A stretch of 64,000 bases of DNA from Cercis canadensis (Eukaryota > Streptophyta > Magnoliopsida > Fabales > Fabaceae): NCBI GenBank assembly GCA_003255065.1, contig QAOA01005544.1, forward strand, positions 310,001 through 374,000, in the 5' to 3' direction. Of this stretch, positions 51,766 to 63,746 are shown piece after piece (within the stretch, counting starts at the first letter, position 1; each line of letters starts with the position of its first letter). Position numbers and translations under genes: made by a program. The notes under the pieces are model-generated. The model saw only the letters and a program-made list of their open reading frames with translations, did no database searches and was not told the origin of the DNA.

Positions 51766-51948
51766 CTAAGGATCCATACTGCTTCCCTTTGTCGTTTCCT
51801 CCATTGAAGGACTTGCAAGAACTCTCTTGTTAAGATCTCTCTTAGAATGCAAACGGAACCCTTCAAATCTAAGGAAATTTTGTACACGTCGAGTAATTAG
51901 GACCCCAAACACGGTCCCTAAAGAAAATGTGAAAAATGTCCTCAACAT
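51766..51948 (-). CDS. STMP1/DUF4535-like membrane micropeptide (copy C)
   Basis: 60-residue intronless ORF, start MLRTFFTFSLGTVFGVLITR. The membrane segment has G11-x3-G15-V-L-I-T19-R-R, the same layout as copy B. The tail is basic then Ser/Thr-rich (KRDLNKRVLASPSMEE). The ATG-proximal 50 bp align well with copy B at the DNA level, while the tails differ, so the membrane segment is the conserved part. A TATAAAA box lies about 85 bp upstream. It could be a young gene or a drifting duplicate; protein evidence is needed. Confidence 0.6.
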   Translation of the reverse strand: MLRTFFTFSLGTVFGVLITRRVQNFLRFEGFRLHSKRDLNKRVLASPSMEETTKGSSMDP

Positions 51949-52029
51949 ATCAAAATACTGTCTCGTAATTCAACCTTTATTTGCCAAGAAAACGAAGTGG
52001 AAGTTAGATGAGAACTAATACTAAGAGGG

Positions 52030-52036
52030 TTTTATA
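52030..52036 (-). promoter_or_regulatory. TATA box of micropeptide copy C
   Basis: tataaaa on the minus strand, 82-88 bp upstream of ATG 51948. Confidence 0.5.
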
Positions 52037-53225
52037 ATTGTACAAGTTATTGATGGCCAAGCCTTAATAGCGTGAGAAGTGCAAAATTATGGGGCTCACT
52101 CCTTTCGTCAAGCTCAGCCACATGCAATCTGCTGGTTTATAATTATTGAATGGCTTTCTTATTTTAAAGGGCATCTATTGGTGTTTGTGGAAGATGCTTC
52201 TTGTGTGGTCAGACTAGGAATTACAAATTTGGAGAAACAATAAAGAAGGAAAAATTTATCCTCGGAGGACAATGTCTCAAAAAGTAAGGTCAGGTCCACT
52301 AAGATAAATTGGAATTTGATAAATTAAAGAGGAAATGTGGATCAAAGTCCATTGCCCAAGTCGCCAAGTATACATAGCTAATTAAGTTCTTTCTTAATTG
52401 TCAAAAACTGATCAAATGATGTTTTATTTTTAAGAGGACGCATTAAACATGAATGTAGCTAAGTTTTGAATACCTGACCTAACAAAGGTATCTATCTACA
52501 AATGCCTGAACCAAAATATCTTGTCACAGGAGCCTGTAAAAACAAGGGAAGTTCATTACCTATTCTTTCTTGTTGCTATGGATGTGTCTGCCTTGCTGTT
52601 CACCCAATAAAGAGGCCATTATAGATTAGATAAGCCTTATTATGATAATATTGAGAGAAATTCATGAAGATTAGATTAGGTCTTAACAAAAGAATAGGTG
52701 TTTAACCACCAATCACAAGTATCAAGTTATATGCAGTACTCAAATTAAATAAACAATCCTTCTTCATTGGCATATGCATTATGTTCAAATATGCAAAGTT
52801 CGTTTTGGCTAATGTCCCAGGAAAAAGGGAAACTACCAATAATGTCGAAGAGATGTTTAATTAACCAATAGATATAAAGTAACCTAAATGTGAAAAGTAT
52901 AATGTGGTTTCAGTTAGTTAAATATTTCTATTATCGGCAGCAGCAGGTGATATGGCAGTGGAAAGAAAGACAGAGGAATGAAAAGGGCTTAAAATAACAT
53001 TGAAAATACTGGTTTAAACATTAGCTCTTTAGTACAAAAGAAAGAAAGAAATCTTAATATATCAATATTTTTTGTACGAAGGTAACAAAGAAAGAAACTA
53101 ACTCCTACTAAACTTCATCTACAATCTATCGGCTAATAAGACAGTTAATCCTTTCTGTTGGTTCCTGCCATAAGCTGCTCTCTTCCTCCGTGCCTTCCTT
53201 CCAACTTGAAATGCATCTTTGATAA
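52037..53225. other. Gene-free interval; right end is CHX 3' flank
   Basis: No exon seen. The last few hundred bases before 53226 are probably the 3' UTR of the minus-strand CHX gene. Confidence 0.5.
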
Positions 53226-56116
53226 CTACTCCTTCATAGTCTCTGTTAGGGGTTTTTTTACAAGCTTATGCTGTTGAATGACCAAAACAGAGCCATGAAT
53301 CTCACAATCTGAAGAAGCCAAGACATCGCCAACTGTTCCTAGTTCTGGGCACTCCTCCCAGTCATTCAAACCAATTGTTAGTGAACAGTGTCCTCTCCCA
53401 CCCTTTCCCACTATAAACAAAGAGTACAAGTTTCCTATATCTCTCAAAGCTGCCAGTGTTTCTGCTCCACAGTCTACATTCTTCTCCAAATATGAAATTT
53501 GACCTGAAGTCACATGTCTATTATAGAAATCAACCATGAATGTATTATCAATCTCATTGACAGTCTCTTCTCCAGACAATGACATCAAGATTTCTTTCTC
53601 CTCAAGTAAAGGAGCATTTTCGCTTTGTGCACTTTGTGATGAAGCAGAAGCTAGAAATCGGATAACTGTCAAATGAATTCGAGGATGTTTTGCCATGCGA
53701 ATGCTCCAAGCAATAGCTTCGCGATCATCTGGGCCTCCAAAGAAAAGTGCTACAACATTTTGTATGGTTTCAGAGGTAATTAGTTGTGAGAAGCCAGGAA
53801 CACTCGCAAGTCCTCTGTGTATAACAATACCAGTTGAACAAGGAGCATGTCTAAGGACTTTCTGATTTGTCGTCCTCATGCCTTCCTTCCCACTTTCCAT
53901 TTTCCCGTCAATGCGTTGGTGCTTGTGGAAAGGGAGAAGAATAATGGATGCATGTAAATCCTCTGCATCATTGCAAACATCTTCATACATGCTTTGGAAA
54001 GCAGATACAGTTCTTTTATGGTGGATTAAAATCTTTGTCTCAGCAGTGAAAGTGTCCACAGCATCATGAATTTCCACTATATCATTGCCGCCGTATTCCT
54101 CATCATCGCTAAGATCTGGATTTTCTTTTTGGTGGTATAACTCATTAGTCTTAATCTTCTTAACAAGTTCTATCAGGTGCATTAAGTAAGAGATGGATGG
54201 CGATGATCTTGAGCCATTCAGTGCTAAAATAAGGGCAAGTATGGTGGATATTTGACGAGGATCATATACACAAGCCAAAACTCTAAGCTCTTCCTCCTCT
54301 TCTTGAAACTCGAGTGCAGTGTCACGGTTTTCAAACAATTTATGTTCTCCCTTTCTTAGGAAAGCAATAATTATTCCTGATATTATTGTGTTAAGTACTA
54401 TTGATACTATAAACACATTGTAACTGTCTTCACTCAAATTCTGCAAATTGACAAAGGAGCCAAGGAATCAGTCAATAGAATTGAGATTTGAATATGGATA
54501 AAAAAAAACTATATATAGACAAACACAAACGTACTTTTGTCTATAACATTTCACAAATTGTATTATATGGTTGAATCTTAGTTCAACTTGTTTGGTTTTA
54601 CTTAATACATTTTTCTATCTAAATAAGTAAGATATTGCCACATTACAATTTATAATTTTTTATACAGTTGTATGCACAAAGTTTGTAAGTTTTTATAATT
54701 TCTATTGAGATTTAAACTTATTACTTCAATCAAGTCAAGAAATAAACTTACAATAAGTGACTTTGAAGCTGAACCTACAAATAGAAGATCAGCATACGCT
54801 CTGGCATTCAAGATGAAGCCGAGAAAAATGCCTTCACTTGTAGGCATTTTAAGGTAACGGCAAACTAGAACAGTACCACAAAGCTTGCTGCCAATGCTCA
54901 ACAAGATCAATATAGCTATGCCAATTGCTTCATTCAAGGTCTTGAAGACACTCAGGTCACACTGAAAACCTATGTAACCAAAGTACACAGGTAGCACAAA
55001 GTTGTAAACGGAGTAACTGAGCTTATGCAACAATGTTCGTGCTGTTTTGCCTTCCTTAGGGAACATTAAACCAATGATGAAACAATGAATAATACTGTTA
55101 GAACCCTCCATTTCTATAACCATTGAGGTAGCTAGTAGCAATACTAGGATGAGTAACACCTCAGGAGCCTTCAGGTACTTTTTGTTTCTATGTCGTTTAT
55201 TTAGCCAAATAGTTAAATATTTGTTTATAACAACCACCACCAAAGTAACTAATATCAAAAGGCATCCACGAAAAATGGCTTTTATACTCCAATTCAGTAG
55301 TATATTGTAAACGATCAAGCAACCCATTTCTGTGATTAGTGCAGAAGATACCGCGATTCGCCCGATATCTGATGCAGCAAACCTTAATTCTGCTGCCAAA
55401 ACGATCACAATAGGACAGCCCGTGTACGCCAGATTTAGCATAACAATCATACAGAAATATGCCATAGTGTTACCATAACCAAACTGTTGATATAAATAAA
55501 AGGAGACTGCTAGACCAAAAATCAAACCCATTACTGCACCACCACAAGCTACTAAGCTCACCCGACCTAAATTGCGCCTGGTATAGTGCATATCTGCCTC
55601 TAATCCAAACAAGAACATGAAGAGAATGCGGCAGAAAAAGCTCACAACTTCGTAGTAGTTCCTGGAGTTATTAAGAAAGAATGTACTTTTCACTACTTCA
55701 ATGCGAGACAGTCCCGTGGGGCCTAACACTAACCCAGCCTGTTGAAGTACATGCCAAAAGTAACAGCAAATGTTAATGAAGAGAAGGTTGAATATATATA
55801 TATATAACCCAACCCAACTTAAATGTTTTTTTTTTTTTTTTTTTAACTCAGATTTTACCACACATAAAAGATTGAGGCAATTGTTTGCCAATACATCATT
55901 TTTATTTTCAATATAAAAAAAAAAGCATAAAGTATTTACCAGTATTTGGGCAATGGGGCCAGGTTGACCCATAGTTCTGAGCACAATGTTGAAGAAGTGT
56001 GAGATTACAAGAATGCAGGACACTTGCATACCCATTGAGCTTAATGGATTAGCCAATCCTGTATCTACGCAGAAGAATTTGTGTGTGGCATCCATTTTGT
56101 TTTTATTCTTTGTCAA
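53226..56116 (-). CDS. Cation/H+ antiporter, CHX family (CPA2)
   Basis: Three exons in transcription order: 56116-55940, 55738-54752 and 54440-53226, all joined between codons, giving 792 residues (785 if translation starts at the second Met, MDATHKFF). The length is normal for plant CHX proteins. The membrane domain includes TMGQPGPIAQIL-AGLVLGPTGL at the first junction, FLFGLEADM near 104-109, and LRFAASDIGRIAVSSALITEM near 178-198. It ends in NARAYADLLFVGSASKS. A long cytosolic tail begins around residue 390 and carries acidic and NARAYAD-distal blocks typical of the family (FFGGPDDREAIAW, YSLFIVGKGGRG). CHX proteins move K+ or Na+ against H+ across endomembranes. The acidic pair that is usually Asn-Asp reads Thr-Glu (E196) here. 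It may belong to the CHX28 branch; I am unsure. Confidence 0.92.
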
Positions 56117-56149
56117 AACTGAAAGGAATTTAGAGAATTGAATGTTTGA

Positions 56150-56245
56150 GCAGTGATGTAGTGGTTGTAGGACAAGTTATTTGTAGGGATGAAAGTCTCA
56201 CTCTATCTTCAGATCCTGTTTTCTAGGTTCAAAACCTGTAACAAA
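56150..56245 (+). mobile_element. SINE-like fragment in CHX 5' flank
   Basis: B box ggttcaaaacc at 56226-56236 with an A-box-like gtagtggttgtaggacaa about 65 bp upstream. No clear tail or target duplication. Confidence 0.35.
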
Positions 56246-57177
56246 ACGTGTGGCACCTTTTACTTGTTCCTTCCTTCATTTCAGGAATTTGTTCAAAGAA
56301 TAAGTTATTAACTTATTATTGCTTCTTAACAAGTTACAAATTTTTAAAATTTTGTAAATATCGCCATATGATAGAAACTTAAAATGTTATTGAGTTTGAA
56401 TTTTTGTGGATGCAACAAATTTTTTTGGAAGATATCCCTGTTTTAATAGCGTCCGACCGTACTTCAAAAAATTAGTCCGTAGACAATGCTTAAAAATATT
56501 TTAGAAAACTAAAAAAAAAAAAAAAAACTCAAAATGTGGAACATAGGCGTATATATTTTGTATAAATATATTTGTATATTTATAATTATATAATGAATTA
56601 ATTATTATTCAATAACCGAAGCCATATAAAAAGAGGTTTAAGTAAATCAAATTACATTCAAACACTATCATATATGCTAAATGTCATAGAGTATAAAGAT
56701 ATCTAGTGTTTGAGTACTCAGTAATATTACCCTTTTTCTTTTAAAAAAAAAAAAAGTTTAAAAGACAAGAGTTAGCACGCACAGAAGCAATGAACAGTAC
56801 AGCTGGGCCTACTGGCCCCAGCAAATTCTTGGATGTTACTTCCAGGATAGAACAGAAACAAATAGTGAAGAAAATAGATAGGTACAAGCAATGTAAGGGA
56901 AATTTTCCACAATGTGAATGTGAATGCCGAAATTTAGGAAGGGAATAGGAAACCATACGCAAATATTTTGCTTTTTTTTCCCCCCTTGATGACAAGTTGC
57001 CAGCAACACAATTATAAAAATCAGAGAGAGAACTATCCATAAATGACTTGATCTTGGCCACAATTTCTTTATCGCCTTTAGCCTATTCCTTTCCATATAA
57101 TGAAACCCAATTAGCAAAATGCATATGCTCCATATCAATTTTAAGTAGTATCCAGTGACTCCAAAGGGTGAAAAAAA

Positions 57178-57573
57178 ATGAATCTCAAGGGTTCCAAGAC
57201 AGCTGCCATTGTTATTATGCTTAATTTCCTTTTCTTCACTTTTATTGCAGCTCATAATCTCCCATGTCCTCCAAAAGCTACCACCGCTCCTCCCTCTGCA
57301 CCAAAGAAGCCGGAAAAATGCCCGAAAGATACCCTCAAGTTTGGTGTTTGTGGCAGCTGGTTAGGCTTGGTTACTGAGGTCATTGGGACTAAGCCTAGTG
57401 AGAAATGCTGTACGCTAGTTCAAGGGCTTGCAGATCTTGAAGCTGCTTTGTGTTTGTGCACAGCTATCAAAGCGAATGTGTTGGGCATTGTCAAGCTCCA
57501 AGTACCTGTTGCTGTTAGTTTGCTTGTTAGTGCTTGTGGGAAGGAGGTTCCATATGGGTTTGTTTGTCCTTAA
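57178..57573 (+). CDS. Hybrid proline-rich protein (14-kDa DC2.15-like)
   Basis: Intronless, 131 residues. A signal peptide (about residues 1-25, AAIVIMLNFLFFTFIAA) precedes a short proline-rich linker (PPKATTAPPSAPKKPEK) and a C-terminal eight-cysteine domain. Cysteines are at 48, 58, 77-78, 92, 94, 120 and 130, the C-C-CC-CxC-C-C order of the lipid-transfer/HyPRP fold. The domain ends GKEVPYGFVCP, as in DC2.15/pEARLI1-type proteins. These are secreted, probably cell-wall-associated proteins of development and stress response; lipid binding is assumed from the fold. Start ATG 57178 is the first in frame. A relative in opposite orientation lies 0.9 kb downstream. Confidence 0.93.
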   Translation: MNLKGSKTAAIVIMLNFLFFTFIAAHNLPCPPKATTAPPSAPKKPEKCPKDTLKFGVCGSWLGLVTEVIGTKPSEKCCTLVQGLADLEAALCLCTAIKANVLGIVKLQVPVAVSLLVSACGKEVPYGFVCP

Positions 57574-58498
57574 TTAGAAGTAGTATCTCTATATGGACAT
57601 TGTGATTCTAGTCATGCTTGCTTTTACTTGAATGGAACGAAATAAATGCAAACCCTTTGGTGGTTCATCCTGAAGCTGACTCTGCTATGAGCATTGAGCA
57701 AATTGAACTCACCATTTGGTCATAGCATAATTGAGTCTTGACTTTGCACCAAAATTAATTCTAAAAAATTAAGGAAAGCATAAATAAATAAAAAAGTAGT
57801 AGATTTATTACAATTATCAGTAACATAATGTGGGATTTTTACAGTAATCAAATTGTGTGGTACTAAAAGGAAATCTCATACCTTGGCAACTTAATTATCA
57901 TGCATGTTAATGTAATCACTGTTTTGGCAAGAAAATAACATGTGAACTGAAAGTAAGTAGTGGTCATGTTGGGCATTATCGATGCTGGCCGGCATATCAT
58001 CCTACAAAGAAAGGTTTACTTATTGAAACTCCATGTATGTCCATTGCTCTTTGGTTATATATATGTATAGTTAAGCATGCAGTGACCATGTTCTAATGAG
58101 ACCTGGAGCTGGCATTTTCTATATTAATTTATTTGAAGTACTCAACTATGTTGCTTTGTTGTTTAGTCTGCAAATGCTGCCAAGACTCAGAGTCTCCATC
58201 AATGTTTGGTAACCAAGGTTAGCTATTGCAGAAGCTTGGATTCATTCATTGAACTAAAAGCTAAACAGATGTCAATGCATCCTCAGTATACTATTGTTGC
58301 AGTAAACAAAAGAAATATAAATATGTTAACCGGGGTTTTATTTAGTATCTCCCTATTTTCACAAGTGGAAGAAAGAAGAGCTCAGAGCTGTCACATAGGG
58401 AACTCCCCTGCCTTTATACTGATACTTGAACTATTATGGATAGAGGAGTAAGTATGAGAATTTTCAGTTTAGACACACTGGAAAGCAATTGGGTTATT
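57574..58498. other. Intergenic, no gene seen
   Basis: 3' flanks of the two convergent HyPRP genes. Small ORFs here match nothing known. Confidence 0.55.
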
Positions 58499-58887
58499 CT
58501 ACTGAATTTTACAAGTGTGCAAAAGCAAGTTCAGTGCAATGGGGGCATGAACTTTTATTCCAAAGATGTTTGCTTTGATAGCAAGGCAAAGGCAGGCCTG
58601 CAGTTCAACATCAAGCAGACCTAGCAGCGCGGCACAACATGGTTTTCTTACTGCCCCACCAAGGTCAATGGGAAGGTTACGCAGAGGGGAGCATATAGCT
58701 AGCTTCAGAAGATTCATGCTGCACGGTTTTGTCGAAGGTATCACAGAAGTAGAATTGGCCGTAGGTGCTGGGCTGGGGGCTAATCCCGGTTCAATGCTTG
58801 CACACCTTGCAGGGTTGGCCACTATTGCAAACAAAATAATGTTGAAGTAGAAAAGGAATATATGGTTGGGGAGGAATTGGAAGCCAT
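58499..58887 (-). pseudogene. Hybrid proline-rich protein gene, frameshifted and truncated
   Basis: Transcribed toward the intact HyPRP at 57178. ATG 58887 starts MASNSSPTIYSF, a family-like opening that runs into a stop after about 21 codons. The signal-peptide core (LFYFNIILFAIVANPAR) is in another frame, and the switch is at atatat near 58858-58864, where one AT unit too many would explain it. The rest of the frame keeps a Pro linker (PGLAPSPAPTANSTS) and cysteines C, C, CC, CxC, C, but a stop (58499-58501) after HTCKIQ removes the eighth cysteine and the usual GK-V-P-GF-C ending. A TATA box is intact. So the promoter and domain are recognisable but the product is broken at both ends, unless the frameshift is a sequencing error. 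Confidence 0.8.
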
Positions 58888-58953
58888 TTGTGAATTTAGC
58901 TTCAAAACTCTTATCTGCTATTTGTGTTATACAAGAGTTGAATGCTTGAGCTT

Positions 58954-58962
58954 GTATATATA
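58954..58962 (-). promoter_or_regulatory. TATA box of the broken HyPRP gene
   Basis: tatatatac-type sequence on the minus strand (ctatatatac), 67-75 bp upstream of ATG 58887. Confidence 0.5.
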
Positions 58963-60436
58963 GTGCTTTAGATTGAGTATTGGAAAGTTGTGGTGCACCT
59001 ATTCTGACGAAAAAGGTTCATACAATGATGAAAATTACAAAAATAACCCTAAAAATTAGAAAATGTCATTCTAACCTTTGAAACGATAGAATTTTGCTAA
59101 AATCATGTGATGCGCGTTGCAGAATAACGCATTTTGCTTAGAAGGCCATTTCCACTTTGAAAAGTGTATTTTTTTTTTTGTTAAAAATGGACATTATTAA
59201 CTTTTTTTTATCAACTTTGAATACTCCATTTGTGTTATGAATTTCCATTCATTCTGTACTACATCAAGTTGGCATGTCAATTTTGCTACTACATGGAGGA
59301 GTTTGGTAGCCAAAATTTGTGGGAGTGGAAGAATTTGGCGGTCAAATAGACAAGACATAGTAAAGCAGAGAATTATAAAAGTCAAAGCTTGGGGAGCATA
59401 TCGCCCAGCAAATAAGAATCAAAATTTGATGACTACACTAGCTTTTGTTACACTTCAATGAAACATCCCAACACTAGGTAGGAATTCGACTCATGGTTAG
59501 AGGCTCAGAACTGCTCATAGATATCCCTGATTGATACTCTTAACCCAAGCTCTTAGAATTCCTGATTTTACGTTGAATAAATTAATAGCATGTTTAGCTA
59601 AATGTTTGCAAGCATCACTAACTAACTAGTTGATTTCGGGGTAAATTTTTGTCATCTTTAAGTAGTCATCCAAATCAATGTCCAGACAGATTGGAAAAAT
59701 TATAATTTAAACTTTTTAGTAAAAATAATAAAATTTGACATGTATTGCCAATAAATTACTTCAACTGATAAGAACCAAAACATTTCGCTTGTAAATTTTA
59801 AGTTCAATTTTCACCGTTAGCAATGCTTATTAGTAAGTAATCAATAAGGACCACTATAAAACCTCATTGAAACTAAAAGTATGTCTTAACCTTAAAATGA
59901 GATAATGGTAAAAGTATTTTATACCAAAATAAAAAAATTCAGCATGCATTTAATGTATTTTTATATTCTTTTTTAAATGAAATTTCTCCCAAAATTGAGT
60001 TTCTGGTCTACAGTGCCCTTACAGACCCAGGATAGAAACTGCTTTTGAGTTCCTTTCCGCAAAATTCTGGTAGTTCAATTAGGAATACTGCAATAATTTT
60101 TGAGATGTTACAAAACTAGGGGATGGCACACATTACAATTGGTGCAACTAGCACTAGCAGATAAACGGAAGAGTAAGAAGAGTGCTCTACCAAACGTTCT
60201 GAAATATCACCAAAGGAAAATTGTTGAGTGAATATAAACCCAATGGAGGCAAAGGATAGCTCAGATTATCTGAATTCACTGACATAACTCAAGCTGAAGA
60301 AATACAACACCACTTCCAGAAATAAACGTTGTGATTTGAATGTCAAAACAATTGGATGCCTCTCAAATCAAAACGATCTGTTTTGAATTTTTCTTTCTAC
60401 ATCTATTTATGGAGTTTTTGACATAGCAAGACCCAT
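58963..60436. other. Gene-free interval; right end is SKA1 3' flank
   Basis: No exon seen. 59750-59830 has weak SINE-like boxes (tcaactgataagaac, agttcaattttc). The last few hundred bases before 60437 are presumably SKA1 3' UTR. Confidence 0.5.
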
Positions 60437-63400
60437 TTACTGAGGCTTCTGTAGAATAATGACACGATGATGCCCGACACGAGTTTCACTAATGCGGCCA
60501 AGGTGACGAAGGACCTGCAGAACACCAGACAACAAAGACAAAATTTCATTTGGCAGCAATAGCCAGAGCCAAAATAAACAAGGTATTAGAGTTAATTGTA
60601 ATTAATTAGTTGTTAACTTTCCTTATTTAGTTAGTTAGTTACAACAGCTTTACTGATAATTACTATATAAAGCTATAGGCTCTAGTTTGTACAGTAACTT
60701 GATTCATTTTAATGAGAACTGATTCTTCTCTCATACTCTTCTCCATTCTCTTCTCTCTTGCTTCCGCTCGTCCAATACAAGGCTCTATAACCATAACTGA
60801 GCATTTGCAAAAAAAATTCAATTATCCAGTCATCAATTTATTAAAAGCTTTCAGCGTCAGCTTCATCACTAAGGCTACTGTAACCATACTAAATATTCGT
60901 CCATTCACTTAATATGATGTCAAAATTGACCAAGCATTAACAGGAAGTGATATTTGGATCAACCCAATTCACCTCTTCTTATGTTTCAGTCTCAGTTTTC
61001 CTTTTATGTATTTAAGTCTTGGCTACAAAGAAAAATATAGTGAATTTTTCTTAAACCACCTAGTCTATTAAGGAAGAAAAGGAAAATGATATGGTGTGCA
61101 CTATTACTAAGACATTAAGTACAAAGAGATCAGTTCAAATAACTTCACTAGTAATACAAAAGCGAGTTTGTGTTCAACAAAAGCAAAGGTAGGATAGACA
61201 AGGATACGCACAGTCAGTATTGCTTTTCCGGTGTTGTCAAGTTTCAGTGCTGGACCTTTTACGTCAGTTTCAAGAAAAAAGTGTTTCCCCTTTACCCCTT
61301 CCACAGCAGCGATATCTCTTATTTCCTGCAATTTGCAATGCAACAGAGAACCTTCCTTTTTCTCTTTAATAAATTGATGGATAAATACAACGTTTAAAAG
61401 CATGAAACAAGAAACTGCATATGAGTTTGTGAAATAGAGTTACAGATCTAGCCAGTAGCCAGCCTGATTAATAGCCATGGAAGGGTCTACAATTACAAAG
61501 TCCATGGTGGAGTATTATCATAATCCTCCTCAACTCTAATTTGATGGGTGAAATGCAACAGAAGTTGTTAACTCTTAAATGGGATCTTATTTTCTTTTTA
61601 TTTTTTGTTTATGTTCAAGAACTTAACCATAGGCTATAAGATGATGATAGCCCATTGCTGTATCCCTCTGAAAGCCTTGATGAGGGAATTTTCTGATGTC
61701 TTGGGATGACAGCAAGTGGTGTTAAGACTTGCCTTCATTGGTGATTTCAATTTTAAGTTGAAGAAGAATACAGAGATGAAGCAATGAAAAGGAAAGAAGC
61801 TTCTATTCAGCAACGGAAGAATCAAGGCAAAATTCTGAGATTTCACTCACCAGGGCTCTTTCCCAAAGATTTTCTGCCAGCTTCATGAACAAAGAAAACA
61901 GTTTGTCATCACAAGGGAAAATTCGGACAAATAATTTACAACCAGAAAGAAACTTGTTCATCAACCTTCTTTTTGGGCGCAGCAATAAGCTGAGCATTTG
62001 CTTCAGCATAAGATGCCATATCATTGATTGCTGCATTCACCTTCTCTAGAGTAAGCCTGCCTCTCATATATCTGTAATACACAAGCATCATAGAAACAGT
62101 TAACAGAAGGGTGATGGTAAGAAGAAAATATGTAGCAGTTTATATAGGTTTAGACTGCAGTCGCTGAATAGATGTTTTCCCTGTCAATGACCAAGTCAAC
62201 GCTTCGTGATACCTTTCAATCAATACATCCGCCTGCAAGGCTTTTGCTTTGCCTCAACTAATTTTATCTCCATGAGCCAAAATTACTGAATACTTGAAAG
62301 GAAGCAATAGCAATTACAAGGGGCATTATAACAAGGACTATCACAGTTTATTTTTCACAGCAATTTATAGACGTTTGATTGACAATCAAAGTCCATGCCC
62401 AATCATTACTTTCATATAGTCATGGATCATATGACTTACACATTCATTTATATGGTATCCATTAATGCATACATACAGGCTATCTGAGTTTATTCTGGAA
62501 ATTGTTGAGAATTGTCTAACAATAGGATACAGAGCTACTTACGATGACAAGGAGTCTAATTCATGGCCAGTGATGTACCACAATGGTGGAGAACCACGAC
62601 CCTTTTTTTCCTAAAAATGATGAAAAAAGACAGAAAATATGAGTCCTCATTCATCTAGTCAAGGAAAGAAATTAATATGGCATCAATTCCAGCAGGCTAA
62701 CAGAAAATTCTAAAAGACAAAGTAGAAAAAGAAGAGAAAATGACAATACATAAATGCAAGGCAATAGAATCCATTAAAAGTTCTAATCACATGCAATTCA
62801 AAATTTAATATTTGGAAAGGTTGTCACTTTGGGAGGACTAAAGCAAAGAGAAAGCGTAGGTCACTGTTATTAAAGAGGTTCTAATATAACGTCCAAAATC
62901 CACTAAATTTAAAAGATAAACCATTAGGTAAGAGCTGAAGAAAGGGTTTTATATTACTAGTAGTACACATGATGATTTCCCCTCATATATTTCACTTTTG
63001 CAGCACTTGCATATATCTATTCTGAAGATGAGGTTAATATGTGAGGGTGAATATAACCAAGTTTGACATCCAATATTCACAAGCTAAATCCGTATAAATT
63101 CCTTCCAATACTGTAACTTGAAGGATTAAACATGGATAAATGGTGGACCATGGAAGAGGAGAAGACTTCTGAATCCAACATTAAAATAAGATGATTTCAA
63201 AGCTAGAAGGTTATCGAGTAATTTTCAGACCTTGACGTGTAACTAACCAGAACAAGATGGGTTTCTCACAAGTGAGTGTCACCTGGTAAAACAAGAAGGT
63301 AGGAGAACTACAATCTAAGGAACAACAGAATAAGTTTCAATAGATTTCTCTTGCAGCTACTATTTGATCCTCTCCTATTTTACAAGATCTTTGAATATTT

Positions 63401-63746
63401 GCTACTTCGACCCATCTCAAAATGATCATTTCACTGTAACAGATTTCGCTTACCTTTGGTAGTGCTGCAGGCTTGTCAACAAGTTTCAGAGACTCAAACC
63501 CAGCGTCTTGTCCAGAAAATTCAGGTAACAAACTGAGTAACAACAACTGTTAGACACCTGCTCAATACAAAGTGATCTCAACACAAATCAAAATAGGTAA
63601 TAATAAAAGTGAAAAGGGAACAGATGTAACTACCATCTACTAGTTTCTGAGTTTGACATTGTCATTCTATCAGGCATAACTGAAGGAACATGCAGAGACA
63701 AGTTCTGCAATTTCTTTTGCTGCTGAAGTGATGCACTGATGAGTGC
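60437..63746 (-). CDS. SKA1: Spindle and kinetochore-associated protein 1 (SKA1), 3' part
   Basis: Seven exons, transcription order 63746-63634, 63532-63454, 62610-62543, 62071-61966, 61880-61851, 61325-61212 and 60514-60437, join in consistent phase. They encode the C-terminal 190 or so residues. The text runs from ALISASLQQQKKLQ (end of the coiled coil) through a Pro-rich linker (LVDKPAALPK) into the winged-helix SKA1 domain (YITGHELDSLSSYMRGRL, AAINDMASYAEANAQLI, GKHFFLETDVKGPALKLD, ISETRVGHHRVII), ending LQKPQ-stop. SKA1 binds microtubules as part of the Ska complex and stabilises kinetochore attachment in mitosis. One exon is only 30 bp (LAENLWERAL), supported by phase on both sides. N-terminal exons lie beyond the right edge; none was found in 63747-64000. 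Confidence 0.92.
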
